Of a stretch of 64,000 bases of DNA, positions 44,820 to 56,535 are shown piece by piece. Source of the DNA: Phaeosaccion multiseriatum (taxonomy: Eukaryota; Ochrophyta, other classes); assembly GCA_965112735.1 (NCBI GenBank), contig OZ218964.1, forward strand, positions 682,001 through 746,000, read 5' to 3'. Each line of letters begins with the position of its first letter. The first letter of the stretch is position 1. Position numbers and translations under genes: made by a program. The notes beneath the pieces were generated by a model that was not told the DNA's origin, ran no database searches, and worked only from the letters and a program-made list of their open reading frames with translations.

Positions 44820-47029
44820 CAACACACGTATACATACGCGCGCGCACCTTGGAATGCTGCTTCCTCTCGTTGTAGTTGTTCTCTGTGTCGCCATTCATGT
44901 ACGGCACGAAGACTGCGTACTTGCCGTGGTTGAAGCCCCCTACGAAGCCCTCGAGGGAGGGGTCTCTCTGTGTGAGGTCAATGACGGACACTGCAGAGTA
45001 GTCTCCCCACGCTTCCAAGTCCACGCGGGCAATCTATGGGTGTGTGGGGGGCAGTGGGTGAGTGAGTGAGTGAGTGAGTGAGTGAGTGAGTGAGTGAGTG
45101 AGTGAGTGAGTGAGTGAGTGAGCGCGTCAGGGGGTGTGGAGCAGAAGGAGGGAAAGAGGGCAGGCAAGGTAGGACACTCACATACGCGTGCAAACATACA
45201 CATACACTTTACCCCCCCCCCCCTTCCCCCCTCCCCCCCCCCCACACACACGCACCTTTCCGCTGAACAGGCCCCTCCCCTCCTGATTCCGAAACGGCAC
45301 GAGGAAACCGTACTTGCCCGCCGCGAAGCCACCCATGAAGCCTCTGAGGTCGGGATCCACCCGAGTGAGGTCCATCACCGAGGCATCCGGCAAAGCAAAG
45401 GTGGTGAGGTTGACTCGCACCATCTTACCCGAGTAGTGGGTGCTAAGCAAGCCCCCGGCCTTTCGCTGGACCTCCTGCCCTGCAGTGGGGAAATCTATGC
45501 CATAGTAACCGTCGACGGTCAGGTTGGAGTTGATGCCACCGTAGGGTGCGGTGTAGGAGCGGGAGGGGACGAGGAAGCCTGCCCCTTCCCACTCGAACCC
45601 GCCGGAGAAGCCACCAACCTCGTTGTCGAGGAGAGAGAGATCGAGGACTTCCACGTCGGAGGAGGAGAAGCTCCCGATACTGATGCGCACAAGCTTGTTG
45701 CCTGTTTTCCTGTTGTAGGGGAGAGGGAAGGGAAGGGGGGAGGGTTGTTTACGGAGGGGGCGAGGAAGGGGGAGGGGGGGAGGAAGGAAGGAAAGAAGTA
45801 CGAGGATAAGAGACGGGCACCCACCCATCCACCCACCTACCACCCCACACTCGCTCTCACCTTCCCGTAAACGTGGGCACAAAGTAGGCCTTGGAATCAA
45901 ACGCGAATCCCCCCGAGAAACCCTTGAGGTCCTCATCCACCTCCTCCAGATCCACCACCCGGAACACGCAGCTGCTGTTGGAGGTCACGTCTTGGGCGAG
46001 CACGTCGGCTGTGGGTGGGCAGAAGGCCGTGTTGTTGCTCGTTGAGAAGGCCCCCATGGCTACTTGAACGGCCTTGCCGTGGTAGGCCGTCCCGTCAAAG
46101 TGGGGGCTCATGAAGCCAAGCGCGGTGCCGTTGACGCGGGTGCTGAACCCCCCCCAGTAGCCTCGGAGACCAAGGTCGTTGTCGGACCCAGTGCTGCTGC
46201 TACTGCTGCTGTCCGCGGAGGTGCTGTTGGCGAGGTTTCGCTCTGTGACCTGTCCCTGGTAGGGGCCGATGCCTGAGCTGCTAAAGAAGTCGGCAAAGTC
46301 CGTGTAGACGCCGTGCATCCGCACCGAGTTGAAGAGATGTGTGCCGAGGTTCAGCTCCACCACCGTGTTGCTGTGGCCCGCTTCTGTGTAGTACGGAACC
46401 ATGATGGCGGTACCGCACTTGCCCTCTTCGTAGATGGTGAAGTCCTGACTGAACGTATCACTAAGGGTAGAGCTCGTCTCGTCGTTGTCATCGGGGCCTG
46501 CTCGAGCGTTGACGACGCTGGAGGAATAGAGGCCAATACTGCCGCCCGAAACAACATATGGGGACTCCATGGAAGGCTCCGTGCCGTCCAGGGTGTAGTA
46601 CACGCGGTCGATGGATCTGTCGCTCACAAAGGTCACAGCGATAGGGTGCACGAAGGATCCCCCTCCCGGGAACATCTTGGGCGTGTTGGAGCGCGTATAG
46701 ACGGCCCCGGCCAGTCGCCTCGAGGAGTCGTCTTGCTCCTTAATTTGTTGTCCTGCTTCGTGCCCGCCGCTCTCTTTCTTCTTCTCCTCCTCCTCTTCCT
46801 CTTGCCGTTTTCTCGTGCTGTTACTGAAGGCCTCTGCATAGACTCTCATGCCGGGGTCGTCGAGGATGGCCCGGGCAGAGCTTAGGATGCGGGGACCCTG
46901 GTCTTTGGCCGTGCTGCTACGTTCCTCCTGGCTTGCATGGGACAGAAGCAGCTGCAGAGTGAGAAGCAGTAATAGTAGGATCCCTCCACACACTGTGGGC
47001 CGGCGCCTCTTCCTACTGCGGCACTCCAT
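44003..47029 (-). CDS. Secreted modular repeat protein with chitobiase-C-like domain
   Basis: Exons 47029-45861, 45709-45256, 45033-44848, 44519-44337, 44161-44003; 716 residues. Signal peptide MECRSRKRRRPTVCGGILLL… to about 33. Residues about 115-185 (PGGGSFVHPIAVTFVSD…RVYYTLDGTEPS) resemble the CHB_HEX_C-type beta-sandwich found in extracellular enzymes. After that come about six modules of 50-65 residues with the core DL-x-GF-x-GGF…Y-x-VP…GK-x-V-x-VD (for example DLRGFMGGFAAGKYGFLVPF, SLEGFVGGFNHGKYAVFVPY, DLRGFVGGFSLGQHVYLAPH). Exons 3 and 4 are each one module with phase 0 at both ends. I know similar repeats from heterokont algae but no named function. An extracellular or cell-surface role is inferred. 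The C-terminus is uncertain: a short extra exon to about 43845 (…GFSGMFHFFEKG) is possible. Confidence 0.75.
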
Positions 47030-47783
47030 GCCAAAGACACGAGGATTGCCAGCAGTGTCTCCGTTACGAAGACCCAACTTGCGACCCTCACAGATGGTGG
47101 TTGAAATCGAGCTCCTCGATTTTCTGGGAGGGGATTTGTCTGGTTCGTTCACCTTCCTTTCCTCCTCAACAAGGACCAGGACCGGCCGCATTATCTCTCT
47201 TGGGGCGGCCTTGATCTCTGTAGTGTCTGGGAGGGGCGAATTGGGCAGCACTTGTGCGGCAGGCGACCAATAAATGGGAAAGAGGGAGCAGGCACTTCGA
47301 GAGCAGAGAGCGTTCCCTCCGCCTTCTCCCAGAGCTCGCCAGACGATGGTGAGAGAACAGCAGAGTACAGAGGGTTGGAATGCTTCGGTAGTCACACTGC
47401 CGGAAGAGGGAAGGGGTCGAAGAGGGGCTGACGGGATACGACGACAAGCGTGAGGGGGTAGGAACGATAGGTTAGGTGCCCGTGGACAAAATGTTCGCTC
47501 CCTTGGATGCTTCCTCCTTCTCCTCTTCCTACCACTAACGCCTGCGCTTCCCCCACTCTGTTTCCCCCCTTCTCCACCTCCGTAAGCCTTTTTCCTGCAG
47601 CAAGCAGGACCAGCAGCACTGCAATGACCAAGTCGAGTGAGTGAGACCTTGGGGTCTCCATCTCTCGGTCTGGAGGGGGGTTCTTGTTAGGGACGGCACG
47701 GGAGTCACTGCAGAGGCGATCCTAGGGTGGTGTTGGCGCTGAGTGCTTACTTGCCTCGTGTGGAAAGAGAAGAGGAGGCAGCC
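47030..47783. promoter_or_regulatory. Divergent upstream region, repeat protein/dynamin
   Basis: 754 bases between opposite start codons. The minus-strand frame stays open upstream of 47029 but lacks a better ATG with a signal peptide directly behind it. No further gene seen. Confidence 0.4.
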
Positions 47784-50001
47784 ATGGAGGAGCTGGAGGG
47801 AGGTGCGGCCATGGAGGAGGTGGAGGGCAGCGTCTTCAAGCAGCTGCACGAGAGGTGAGCAGAGGAGCAGAGGGATGGGGATGGGGTGCCGTGGTTTGGC
47901 CCGCGGGAGAGGAGGGAGAGCAACCGGAAGTGGAGTGGTGTGTTGCTTCGAGAACGTCTCGGGCCCGTTAGTCTATCCTAACCCCGGGCCCCCTCCCCTC
48001 CCCTCCCCCCAAACAAACTTGCCCAAAACACCCAAACAAACCCAAAACAAACATAACCAATCAACCACGTGAAGAAACGTGCGGCCCTGGTTAGACCTCG
48101 TAGACGAGCTCCGGTCCCATGGCGTATCCGAGGACATCCCCTTACCGCAGATCGCAGTCATGGGCGACCAGTCCTGCGGCAAGTCTTCCGTGCTGGAGGC
48201 CATCTCGGGTGTGCCCTTTCCTCGCGGGTCCGGCCTGGTGACGCGCTGTGCCACGCAGTTGGTGATGAAGAGCGGGCCGCCCGGTTCAGAGTGGAGTGCG
48301 CATGCTACTGTGATGAAGGGAGCAGCAAGCGGGAGTGGAACCGCGGGAGGAGGAGGAGGAGGAGGGGGTAAAGACGCAGCCACTGCCGTTTCCGTTTCAT
48401 CTCCAGCGGCGCTGACGAAGGTGATTTCTGATCTGCAGGACTCTCTGACGGGAGGTAGTCAGACCTCCTTCAGCACGGACACCATCCTTATTCAGGTGCA
48501 GGCTGAGGGCCTTCCCGACCTCACCCTCATCGATCTGCCAGGTAAGCAGGTGGGGTTCGTGAGTGTGTGCGTGCATGCGTGCGTGCGTGGGTGGGTGGGT
48601 GGGTGGGTGCGTAGGTGGGCCCTAAACTAGACTCAAACAACTCGAACTCAAACTGGTGTTGGTGTGGGATGTTGCGTCTTCGCGTGTTGCTTGTCCTGTT
48701 GGTCTCGGTCGTCGCCAGGCATTGTGCGCACGGCCACAGCGGGACAGAAGGCCTCCGTGATGGGCGAAGTCAACGCCCTCATCGACACCTACCTCGGGCA
48801 GGAGCGCACGATCATCCTGGCCGTCGTGCCTGCCAATCAGGTGGGTAGCTGGGGTGGGGTAGGGTGGGCGGTGGGGTGGGGTAGGGAAAGTGCACACACA
48901 TGCCTACCACTGGAGAGTGGGGTCTTGGACACGTGTGTAACTCACTCCCTTACTCCTTCTCTCTCCCTCCCTCCCTCCATCCATCCATCCCGCCCCTCCC
49001 CGCTCCCTCCCTCCCTCCCTCCCCTCCTCCCTCCCTCCCTCCCGTCCTCAGGACGTTGCCACGGTAGACATTCTAGAACGGGCAAAGGCGGTCGACCCCC
49101 AGGGGGACCGCACCATCGGAGTCCTCACCAAGCCCGATCTCATCGGGCCCGGGAACGAGGAGGAGGCCCTTACCGTGCTCAGGAACGTTCGAAAGCCCCT
49201 CAAACTGGGCTATGTGATGGTCAAGTGTCGCAGTCAGACGGAGATCAACGCCGGGGTGTCTAATCGAGAAGCAGTGGTGGAGGAGGCACGCTTCTTCCGC
49301 CAGCATTCGTGTTTCAGTGCGCTGCCCGCGTCTCTGACAGGGGTGGCCACGCTCACCACGAGGCTGACGGAACTGCTCGTGAGGAGGATTGAGGCAGCCA
49401 TGCCGAGCATCAAGGTGAGTGAGATGATGATTGGTCAAATCATCTTGGAGTGAGAGAAAAGCTTTTTTGTCTCTGAGCCTGCTTTACCTTACCGCCTCGC
49501 CTACCGCTTGGTATTGTTGTTGATGATGAGGATGTTGCTGTTGTTGTTGGTGTCGTTGTTGTTGTTATTGCTTTTTGTTCTTTCTCTCCCTCTTTCTTTG
49601 CTGACTCAAGTCAAGTCAGTGAAGCATACTCTGTGGTGTGGTGCTTAGGTTTGTTTTTAGTGTAACTTTTCAGTCCCTTTGACAATCATGTCCCTGACCA
49701 CCCCCTTTCGCCTCCATTCCCTCCTCCTCCTCCCCTCCCCCCTCCAGTGGGAGATCCAGCAGCAGATGCTGGAGACAGAAAAGCTTCTGCAGCCGATGGT
49801 GAAAGGGGTCCCGCAGGACGAGGCCGAGTGCCAGACCTGTCTCATGAAGGTATGTTCACGGCATCCTTACGTAGGCTACCAGCATCCTTATGTAAGGTTA
49901 TGTAAGGTAGTATCATCCCTTTTATTTCATTTACAATTTGGACTTTTCCAAAGCTGTGTTTTGTTGAGTTAAGGTCACCTAAACTGAAACTATATGTCTG
50001 T

Positions 50002-50032
<31 letters not shown>

Positions 50033-52909
50033 TGTCATGAATTCATGAAGGTGGTTTCCGAGTACTCGCGTCTCCTCAGGCAGAGCGCAAGAGGCTATTA
50101 TCGGGACGATGTGCTCAGTGCCAGGCCTGCACTTCGCCTCCACGCCGAGTGTCAGCTCATATTCAGGTAGCGAGAAAGGGGGGAGGAGGAGGAGGAGGAG
50201 GAGGAGGAGGAGGTGATTTTCTTCCATTCACTGCGTGTCCCCCTCCCGATCCATTGCCATCCCCCGTGCCTTTGCTGATGCCCCCCCCCGCCCGCCTGCC
50301 CTCTCTCCCTCCCCGACAGACAACTCCACCGCAACATAGCGGCCACCATCCCGGGCTTCAATGATAACGGCTTTGGGGAACGTCTGGCGCTCGAGATGCA
50401 GGCCCTTCGAGGGAAGGAGATGCCCGGCTTCCTCAACCATCAGGTCTGTGAGTGAGTGAGTGAGTGAGTGAGTGAGTGAGTGAGTGAGGGAGGGAGGGAG
50501 GGAGGGAGGGAGGGAGGGAGTGGGCGAGGAGTGGATGGTGGGTGATGATAGAGAGAGAGCCAAAGAGAGAGGGTGAGAGAGGGATGGGTGGTGAGAAGAG
50601 GGAGGGAAGAGGGAGGGAGGGAGGGAGGGAGAGTGAGGGATTGGAAGAGGAAGAGGAATGGACGGGGGGGGGGGGAGAGTAAGGGAAGGAGAGTTCAGAC
50701 AGACAGAGAGAGAGAGGAGGGGTGGTGATGGGATGGGTGATGGGATGGGTGAGAGAGGGTTGGAGAGAGAGAAAGAGAGAAGGGGGGAGGGGAGAGGGGG
50801 AGAGGGGGAGAGGGGGAGGGAGAGAGAGAGGGAGGGAGAGAGAGCGGGAGAGTGGGGAAGTGAGTCACAGGTGAGGGAGTGATGGTGATGATTTGGCATG
50901 TCGGTAAGACTATGAGCTGATAAGGGGCTAATAACTTCCATCCTGAACTTGAACTTGAACCTCAGGTGTTCTACGGTTTCATGATCCAGAACGTGGAGTC
51001 CTGGAGACCCGCCGTGGAGGTGTGCCGCTCCACGGCCGCCAACGCCACTCTGACTGTCGCGAGTCTGCTCATTGACACTCTCGCTGTGCAGTTCCCGAGG
51101 CTGTGTGGAGCCGTAAGAGATGCCCTGAGTGGTATTGTGGAGACACGCGCCGAGGAGGTGAGGAGTATGGGGAGAAAGGTGGGGTGGGGTGGGGGTGGGG
51201 TGGGTGAGGGCTGGGTGCGTGGGTGTGTGGGGAGGTACAGACGTGGGGGAGTGCTTTGAACACTTACGTAAGAAAGTACGAAAGTATGTAAGTTTATCTT
51301 CCTAGCGTCGTGTTCCAGGCGTCTTGCGCGGTGTGCTTGACGGTGCGTCCCACTCCCTCTCCCATCTGCTGCCATCCCCCCCCTCCAAGGTAAGCGTCCG
51401 CATCGACGAGATCTTCCAGAAGGAGAGCGACCCCTTCACCACCAACGAGGGCATGCTCGAGGTCATCAACACCATACGCTTCAGGCACTTTGACAAGGTA
51501 CTCATTCCACTTACGTCTCACTAAGCACTCATTCCACTTAAGTCTCACTACACTCACGGCACTCACTATTCTCAAATACACTCTAAGTACACTTAAGTAT
51601 CAGTGCCAGTGCAGTAGTACATTCACTCTGTGCAGTCAAAGAGTCACTGCTGTCACTTAGTTAGTCAGTCAGTCAGTCAGGCGAGGCGAAGGAGGGCCTG
51701 GTCACTGAACTCGGCACCCTCCCCTCTTAACCCCTCCGGGGGTGGGTCTTGGCGCTACCCGTGTGCTGCTGTATCACCAACTGCTGCTGTACCACCAACT
51801 GCTATCCACTGCCATCCCCCAGGCCTTGGAGGATGCCATGGATGCTGCTGGGGAGGAGCACGAGAGTATGGCGGACCTCAAGGCCTCTGTGCAGGACAAG
51901 CTCGGCGCGTGGTATATGAGGTAGGAAGGGAAGTACAAGGTGTCAGGCTGGCTTCGTCCTTCGTCCTTCCTTCACAGTGTGGTGATTCACAGTGTATCAG
52001 GACTGTGCCAAGTGTGATTTGCCGTGCTGGTTGGTTGGTTGGTTGGTTGGTTGCTTAGGTGATTGATGTGTTGGTTGGTTGGTTGATTGATTAATCACTC
52101 TGTGCCCTCCGCTGCCATCTCTGCTATTCTGTGTAGGAACCACGGCGTGGGCACGATGGCGAACGTGGAGGACATGTGCACCCTCCTGCAGGCGTATTGG
52201 AACGTCGCCACTAAGCGCCTCGTCGATAACGTGTGCATGACCATGGAGCAGGTCAGTAAGTCAGTACGTACCTGGTGTCAAGCAGTCAGGCAGGCAGTCA
52301 GTCAGTCAGTCAGTCAGGCAGTCAGTCAGTCAGTCCGTCGGTCCTCGCACCTCCCTCCCCGTATTACCAACACCCACAGGATTTCGTGGTGCATCTCCTG
52401 AGTGATGTGGAGAGCGAATTGTTCCTGCTCACCAACAGGGAGGGGGGAATCGAGGAGCTCTTCGTTGAGGACACAAGCGTCATTGAGGTAAGCGTGTGTA
52501 TCACCAACGTGTATGTTTGTGTGTGCGGATGCATGTGTGTGTGTGAGTGTGGGTGTGTGTATCTGTGTGTGTGCGTGTGCGTGTGTGTGGTTGGTTTGTG
52601 TGTTTGTATGAATCTGTGCGTGTGTGTGTGTGTATGTGTACGTACCTGCCTGCCCAATGCCCTTCTACCAGCGTGCCCATATGCCTTTCCATGCCCCTAC
52701 GCCCGCCCACCTGCCTGCCTGCCCATACGCCTGCCCGCCGTACGACCGGATGGCTCTGCCCCTGAGCAGAAGCGCAGGAGCCTGCAGGCCAAGTACAAGC
52801 GTCTCGGCAAAGGGCTCGAGGCCCTCATGCTCAAGGCTCCAGGCATTGTCGCCGAGAGGCCCAAGTCGGTGCAGTGGCAGGTAAGTGGGAGGGGGGAAGG
52901 GCGAGACAA

Positions 52910-52954
<45 letters not shown>

Positions 52955-53162
52955 AGTGGGGGGGTGTTCGTTCGCTGGCAGTGGTTGTGGGTCCAGGAAG
53001 GAAGGGAGGGAAGGAAAAAGAAGAAAGTGGAGCACAGCTGTGGCGTCCCTGCCTTCGCTTACCCCGCCTTATTCCCTCACCCCGCCCCCCTCCTCTTTCT
53101 GCCTCACCCCCCGATCCTCCTTCCCTTCGCCCCTCTTCCCTCTCTCCTCTCTGTCGCTCTCC

Positions 53163-53193
<31 letters not shown>

Positions 53194-55448
53194 TGCCTCT
53201 TCTCTCTCTCCCCCTCGCTCTCTCCCCTCTCCCTCAACCCCCCCCCCCTCTCCCTCTTGTCCAGGACGGTTTCGATGACGACGCTTTGCAAGAGGCGCGT
53301 GTTGCTGCCCTAAGCCTGGGCGGTGCGGCGCAGGAGGAGGCAAAGGTGGGTACAGCAGTAGCAGCAGTTGGTGATACGACAGCTCACAAACTAGCCTTCA
53401 CTCATCACACACACGACTTGTCTCGCTTTCCATCCCTCCTTTCCTCCTGCAGGCAGCAGAGGCGGAGCTGAGCAACCGTTTCTCCAGCAAGTCCCTCATG
53501 GAGGCGGCTGAAGAGAGGTCCCAAAGCTCCAAGTGGGGGGCAACAACATGGGCCCGATCCAAGCCTGTGACGACGATGCATGCAGACCCCGCTCCGGGCT
53601 TTGGGTCAGGGGTGGGAGGGGGGGGAGGAGGAGGAGGAGAGTATCAAGACCATTACAACCTTCCAGTGAGGTGAGGAGCACAGTTGAGCAAAGCATGCTT
53701 TCTTAGAGATGGGGTGATGTGCTGTGTGTGTTTGTGTGTGTGTGTGTGTGTTTGTGTTTGTGTGTGTGTGTTTGTTTGTGTGTGTGTGTTTGAGTATGTG
53801 TGTGGGTGTGAAGTACTGTGTGAGCCGAGACGTCTCGCTCTTCTCTCTCTCGGTCTCTCCCTCCTTTTCTCCCTCTCTCCACTTCTCTCTCCCTCTCTCT
53901 CTCGCTCTTCTTCTCTCTCTCGGTCTCTCCCTCCTTTTCTCCCTCTCTCCACTTCTCTCTCCCTCTCTCTCTCGCTCTTCTTCTCTCTCTCGGTCTCTCC
54001 CTCCTTTTCTCCCTCTCTCCACTTCTCTCTCCCTCTCTCTCTCGCTCTTCTCTCTCTCGGTCTCTCCCTCCTTTTCTCCCTCTCTCCACTTCTCTCTCCC
54101 TCTCTCTCTCGCTCTTCTTCTCTCTCTCGGTCTCTCCCTCCTTTTCTCCCTCTCTCCACTTCTCTCCCTCTCTCTCTCGGTCTGTCACTCTCCCTCTTTC
54201 TTCTCTCCTTCTCTTCCTCTTTCCGCCTCTCTCTCCCTTCGTCTTTCTTTGGGCTTATGTGTACTCATGTGATTGAAGTGGGGGGAGGGATCGAAAGACG
54301 AAAGACGAAAGACGAAAGAGAGGAAAATAGAACCCGGCCTCCTCTCCTCGCGGAGGGAAGGAACAACGGAAGGAACGAAGGAAGGAAGGAAGGAAGGAAC
54401 GAAGGAAGGGAGGACGGAAGGAAGGAAGGAAGGAAGGAAGGAAGGAAAGAAGGAAGGAACGAAGGAAGGAACGAAGGAAGGTGGTGGTCATTGTGGCTCG
54501 CTGCTCACCCCCAGTGCGGAACAGCAAGAGGATGGCACTCTCTCTGCTTTCTCTCGCTGCGCATGGCTTGCTGCTCACCTTCCTCTCCGCTCACCTCCTT
54601 CCGACAGGCCACAGCAAATGCAGCGTCTCTCTTCTGCTCAACAGCAGCAACCACAGCCCGCTCTTCCTCCGCCACAGCAGCAGCAGCAGCAGCAGCAGTT
54701 GGTGATACAGCCGGAGGGGAATGAGACGAATGTGCTCGTGGAGCGGCTGGTGGACCTGGGCTTCCCACGGAGCAAAGTCATCGACGCGCTTGCAAAGTGC
54801 GACAACAACCCTGACTTGGCTGCAGAGAGGCTCATGACCGAAAGCTTGGGGGGCGAGGGAGGGGGGGGGGGGGCAGCATCCGGGGCGGGGAGCAAGGAGG
54901 ATGGCAATAGCAGCAGCAGTAGCGGCAGGCGAAAAAAGGCGAGCAGCAGCATCAGCAACACGAGCAGAGCCCTCCCAGCGGACTTTGCTCAGCAGGCCTC
55001 CAATCCAGCGGCAGCTTCCAAATCGAGACCCGGGGGGGGAGGAGGGGCCTCCTCTGCCTCCTCTCTCTCCGCTTCTTCCCCATCAAGGGCCGCCGACTCC
55101 GAGCAGCAGCAGCAGCAGCGCCTCTTTCTCGACGCACAAGCCAAGCAGAAGCAATACAGCGAAGATGCCGAGCTGGCAGCCTTCTTGGCGGCCGGAGAGG
55201 GAGAAGACAAGGGTCGGGGAGCCGCTGGAGGGGCTTCTCCTGTGGGGGTGGGGGCGGGGTCAGGGGGGGGGTCAGGGGGGGGGGGGTATGAGAGAGGTGC
55301 GCGGGACAGCAGCAAGTACACCAGTTTGTTCGGGGAGGACACCGCTGCTCCGAATGGCGACGGTGGGAGAGGCACCAACATGACCACCACCACCAGCAGC
55401 AGCAGCAACAGCAACAAGGGAAAGCGCTCTCTCTTTGACGACGCTTAA
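47784..55448 (+). CDS. Dynamin-like (Mx/Drp-type) GTPase with C-terminal UBA domain, 16 exons
   Basis: Exons 47784-47854, 48075-48541, 48719-48840, 49052-49414, 49748-49849, 50051-50166, 50320-50443, 50966-51157, 51390-51497, 51823-51920, 52137-52251, 52380-52487, 52770-52880, 53265-53345, 53453-53670, 54608-55448; 1,078 residues. GTPase motifs: G1 [10 protein letters not shown] (about 54), G3 DLPG (about 178), G4 TKPD (about 246). [10 protein letters not shown] and the adjacent [16 protein letters not shown] are Mx/dynamin-like. Middle/stalk follows, then a GED ([24 protein letters not shown] to about residue 700). No PH domain or membrane span is seen. Residues about 837-878 ([24 protein letters not shown]…LAAERLM) form a UBA domain, followed by a Ser/Gly-rich tail. 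A Gly/Ser-rich insert sits between G1 and G3. Membrane remodelling is the family role; ubiquitin binding is inferred. Confidence 0.9.
51766..51804 (-). repeat. Two dispersed motif copies, dynamin intron 9
   Basis: CTGCTGTATCACCAACTGC followed directly by TGCTGTACCACCAACTGC, a tandem pair sharing a CTG junction. Confidence 0.9.
53354..53381 (+). repeat. Dispersed motif copy, dynamin intron 14
   Basis: AGCAGCAGTTGGTGATACGA preceded by GCAGTA; right flank diverged. Confidence 0.8.
53851..54177 (+). repeat. 70-bp pyrimidine minisatellite, about five copies, dynamin intron 15
   Basis: Unit starts at CGGTCTCTCCCTCCTTTTCT; copies begin at 53851, 53921, 53991, 54058 and 54128. One copy lacks three bases. 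The array lies in a ~940-bp intron that also has (GT)n upstream and (GGAA)n downstream. Confidence 0.95.
54674..54713 (+). repeat. Dispersed motif copy in dynamin exon 16
   Basis: A run of CAG triplets then TTGGTGATACAGCCG. Read in frame as Gln run then LVIQPE, a different frame from the ISWI and AMPD copies. Confidence 0.9.
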
Positions 55449-56535
55449 CATTCCTCAGCCCTGACATTATGCCTTGGCTGCAAGCCGATCGATTCACATG
55501 CATCCTACAATAGGCCCACAATAGGCCCACAATAGGCCCACAGGGTGAGGTGTAAGAGCGTGGTACCAGTGGTACTTTTGTAAAATGAACGAGTCAAGAG
55601 GTGTGCTGTTGAGGGATGCCTCCCTACCTCCCTTCCTTCCTTCCTTCCTCCCTTCCTGCCGGCCGCATGTCAAGTGTCATAACTTCTGATTTGGTTGGTC
55701 ATTACCGAGAGATGTCACCATCAACACAAGCATCATTATATGTATTAGTAAGTAAGTTTAGGTTTCTCTTCCACACAGCAAATTCGTTATTCGTAATCCT
55801 CTCTATACTTTGCACAGCACAGCACAGCACAGCACAGCACAGCACAGCAGTTGGTGATACAGCACCGCACAGCTCAAGGCCTGAGATGAGGTGCACATGT
55901 CGAGCAGGCCTCTCCTCCGCTCCGCTCCAAGCCTTGCAATGCCTGCTACTCCACTCTCTCCTTTTCCTCCTCCTCCTCCTCCTCCTCCTCCTCCTCCTCC
56001 TTCTCCTCCTCCTCCTCCTCCTTCTCCTCCTCTGTTGTTCTTTTCCCCTTTTCCCTTCCTCATATTTTTATATAAAAATGTACTTCCTCGTTCTTCCTGC
56101 CCCAAGGCGAGGGTAAGCCGTGCGAGTAAGGCAAACAGAGCCTCTCTTCTCTTCTCCACCCCCCACCCTTCGTCTTCCCCTTCCCTCCTGACTCGCTCGT
56201 GCAGCGGGGCCGCAAAAGCAGAGCCCTATGGCCCTCTCTTCCTCCCTCACTCTCTCCCCTTCCCTCTCCCTCCCTCCTTCTCCCCTCCCTCCCTCCCTCC
56301 CTCCCTCCCTCCATCGCTCGGTGCTTCTCCTGATGACAAACGAAGAGGCACATGCCGCTTTGACTGGTGACTGGCAACACGTGTCTGCCGTCGGCCTTTC
56401 CACCGTACGACGCCTTCTCTTCCTCTTCCTCTCCACCGTGGACACGGCTTCAATCCCTCACTTCAACCCCTCCTGGCGTACAATGGGTGTCCCCAACACC
56501 CAACACCCAACACCTTGGCTGACTGATCTGATGAC
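55449..56535. other. Convergent spacer between dynamin and multi-PHD genes
   Basis: Contains three AATAGGCCCAC units (about 55508-55540), a GCACA run joined to a dispersed motif copy (55843-55864), a (TCC)n tract (55963-56033) and CCCT repeats. No gene seen. Confidence 0.5.
55843..55864 (+). repeat. Dispersed motif copy, intergenic, joined to GCACA array
   Basis: Preceded by seven AGCAC units; CAGCAGTTGGTGATACAGCA exact. Confidence 0.9.
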
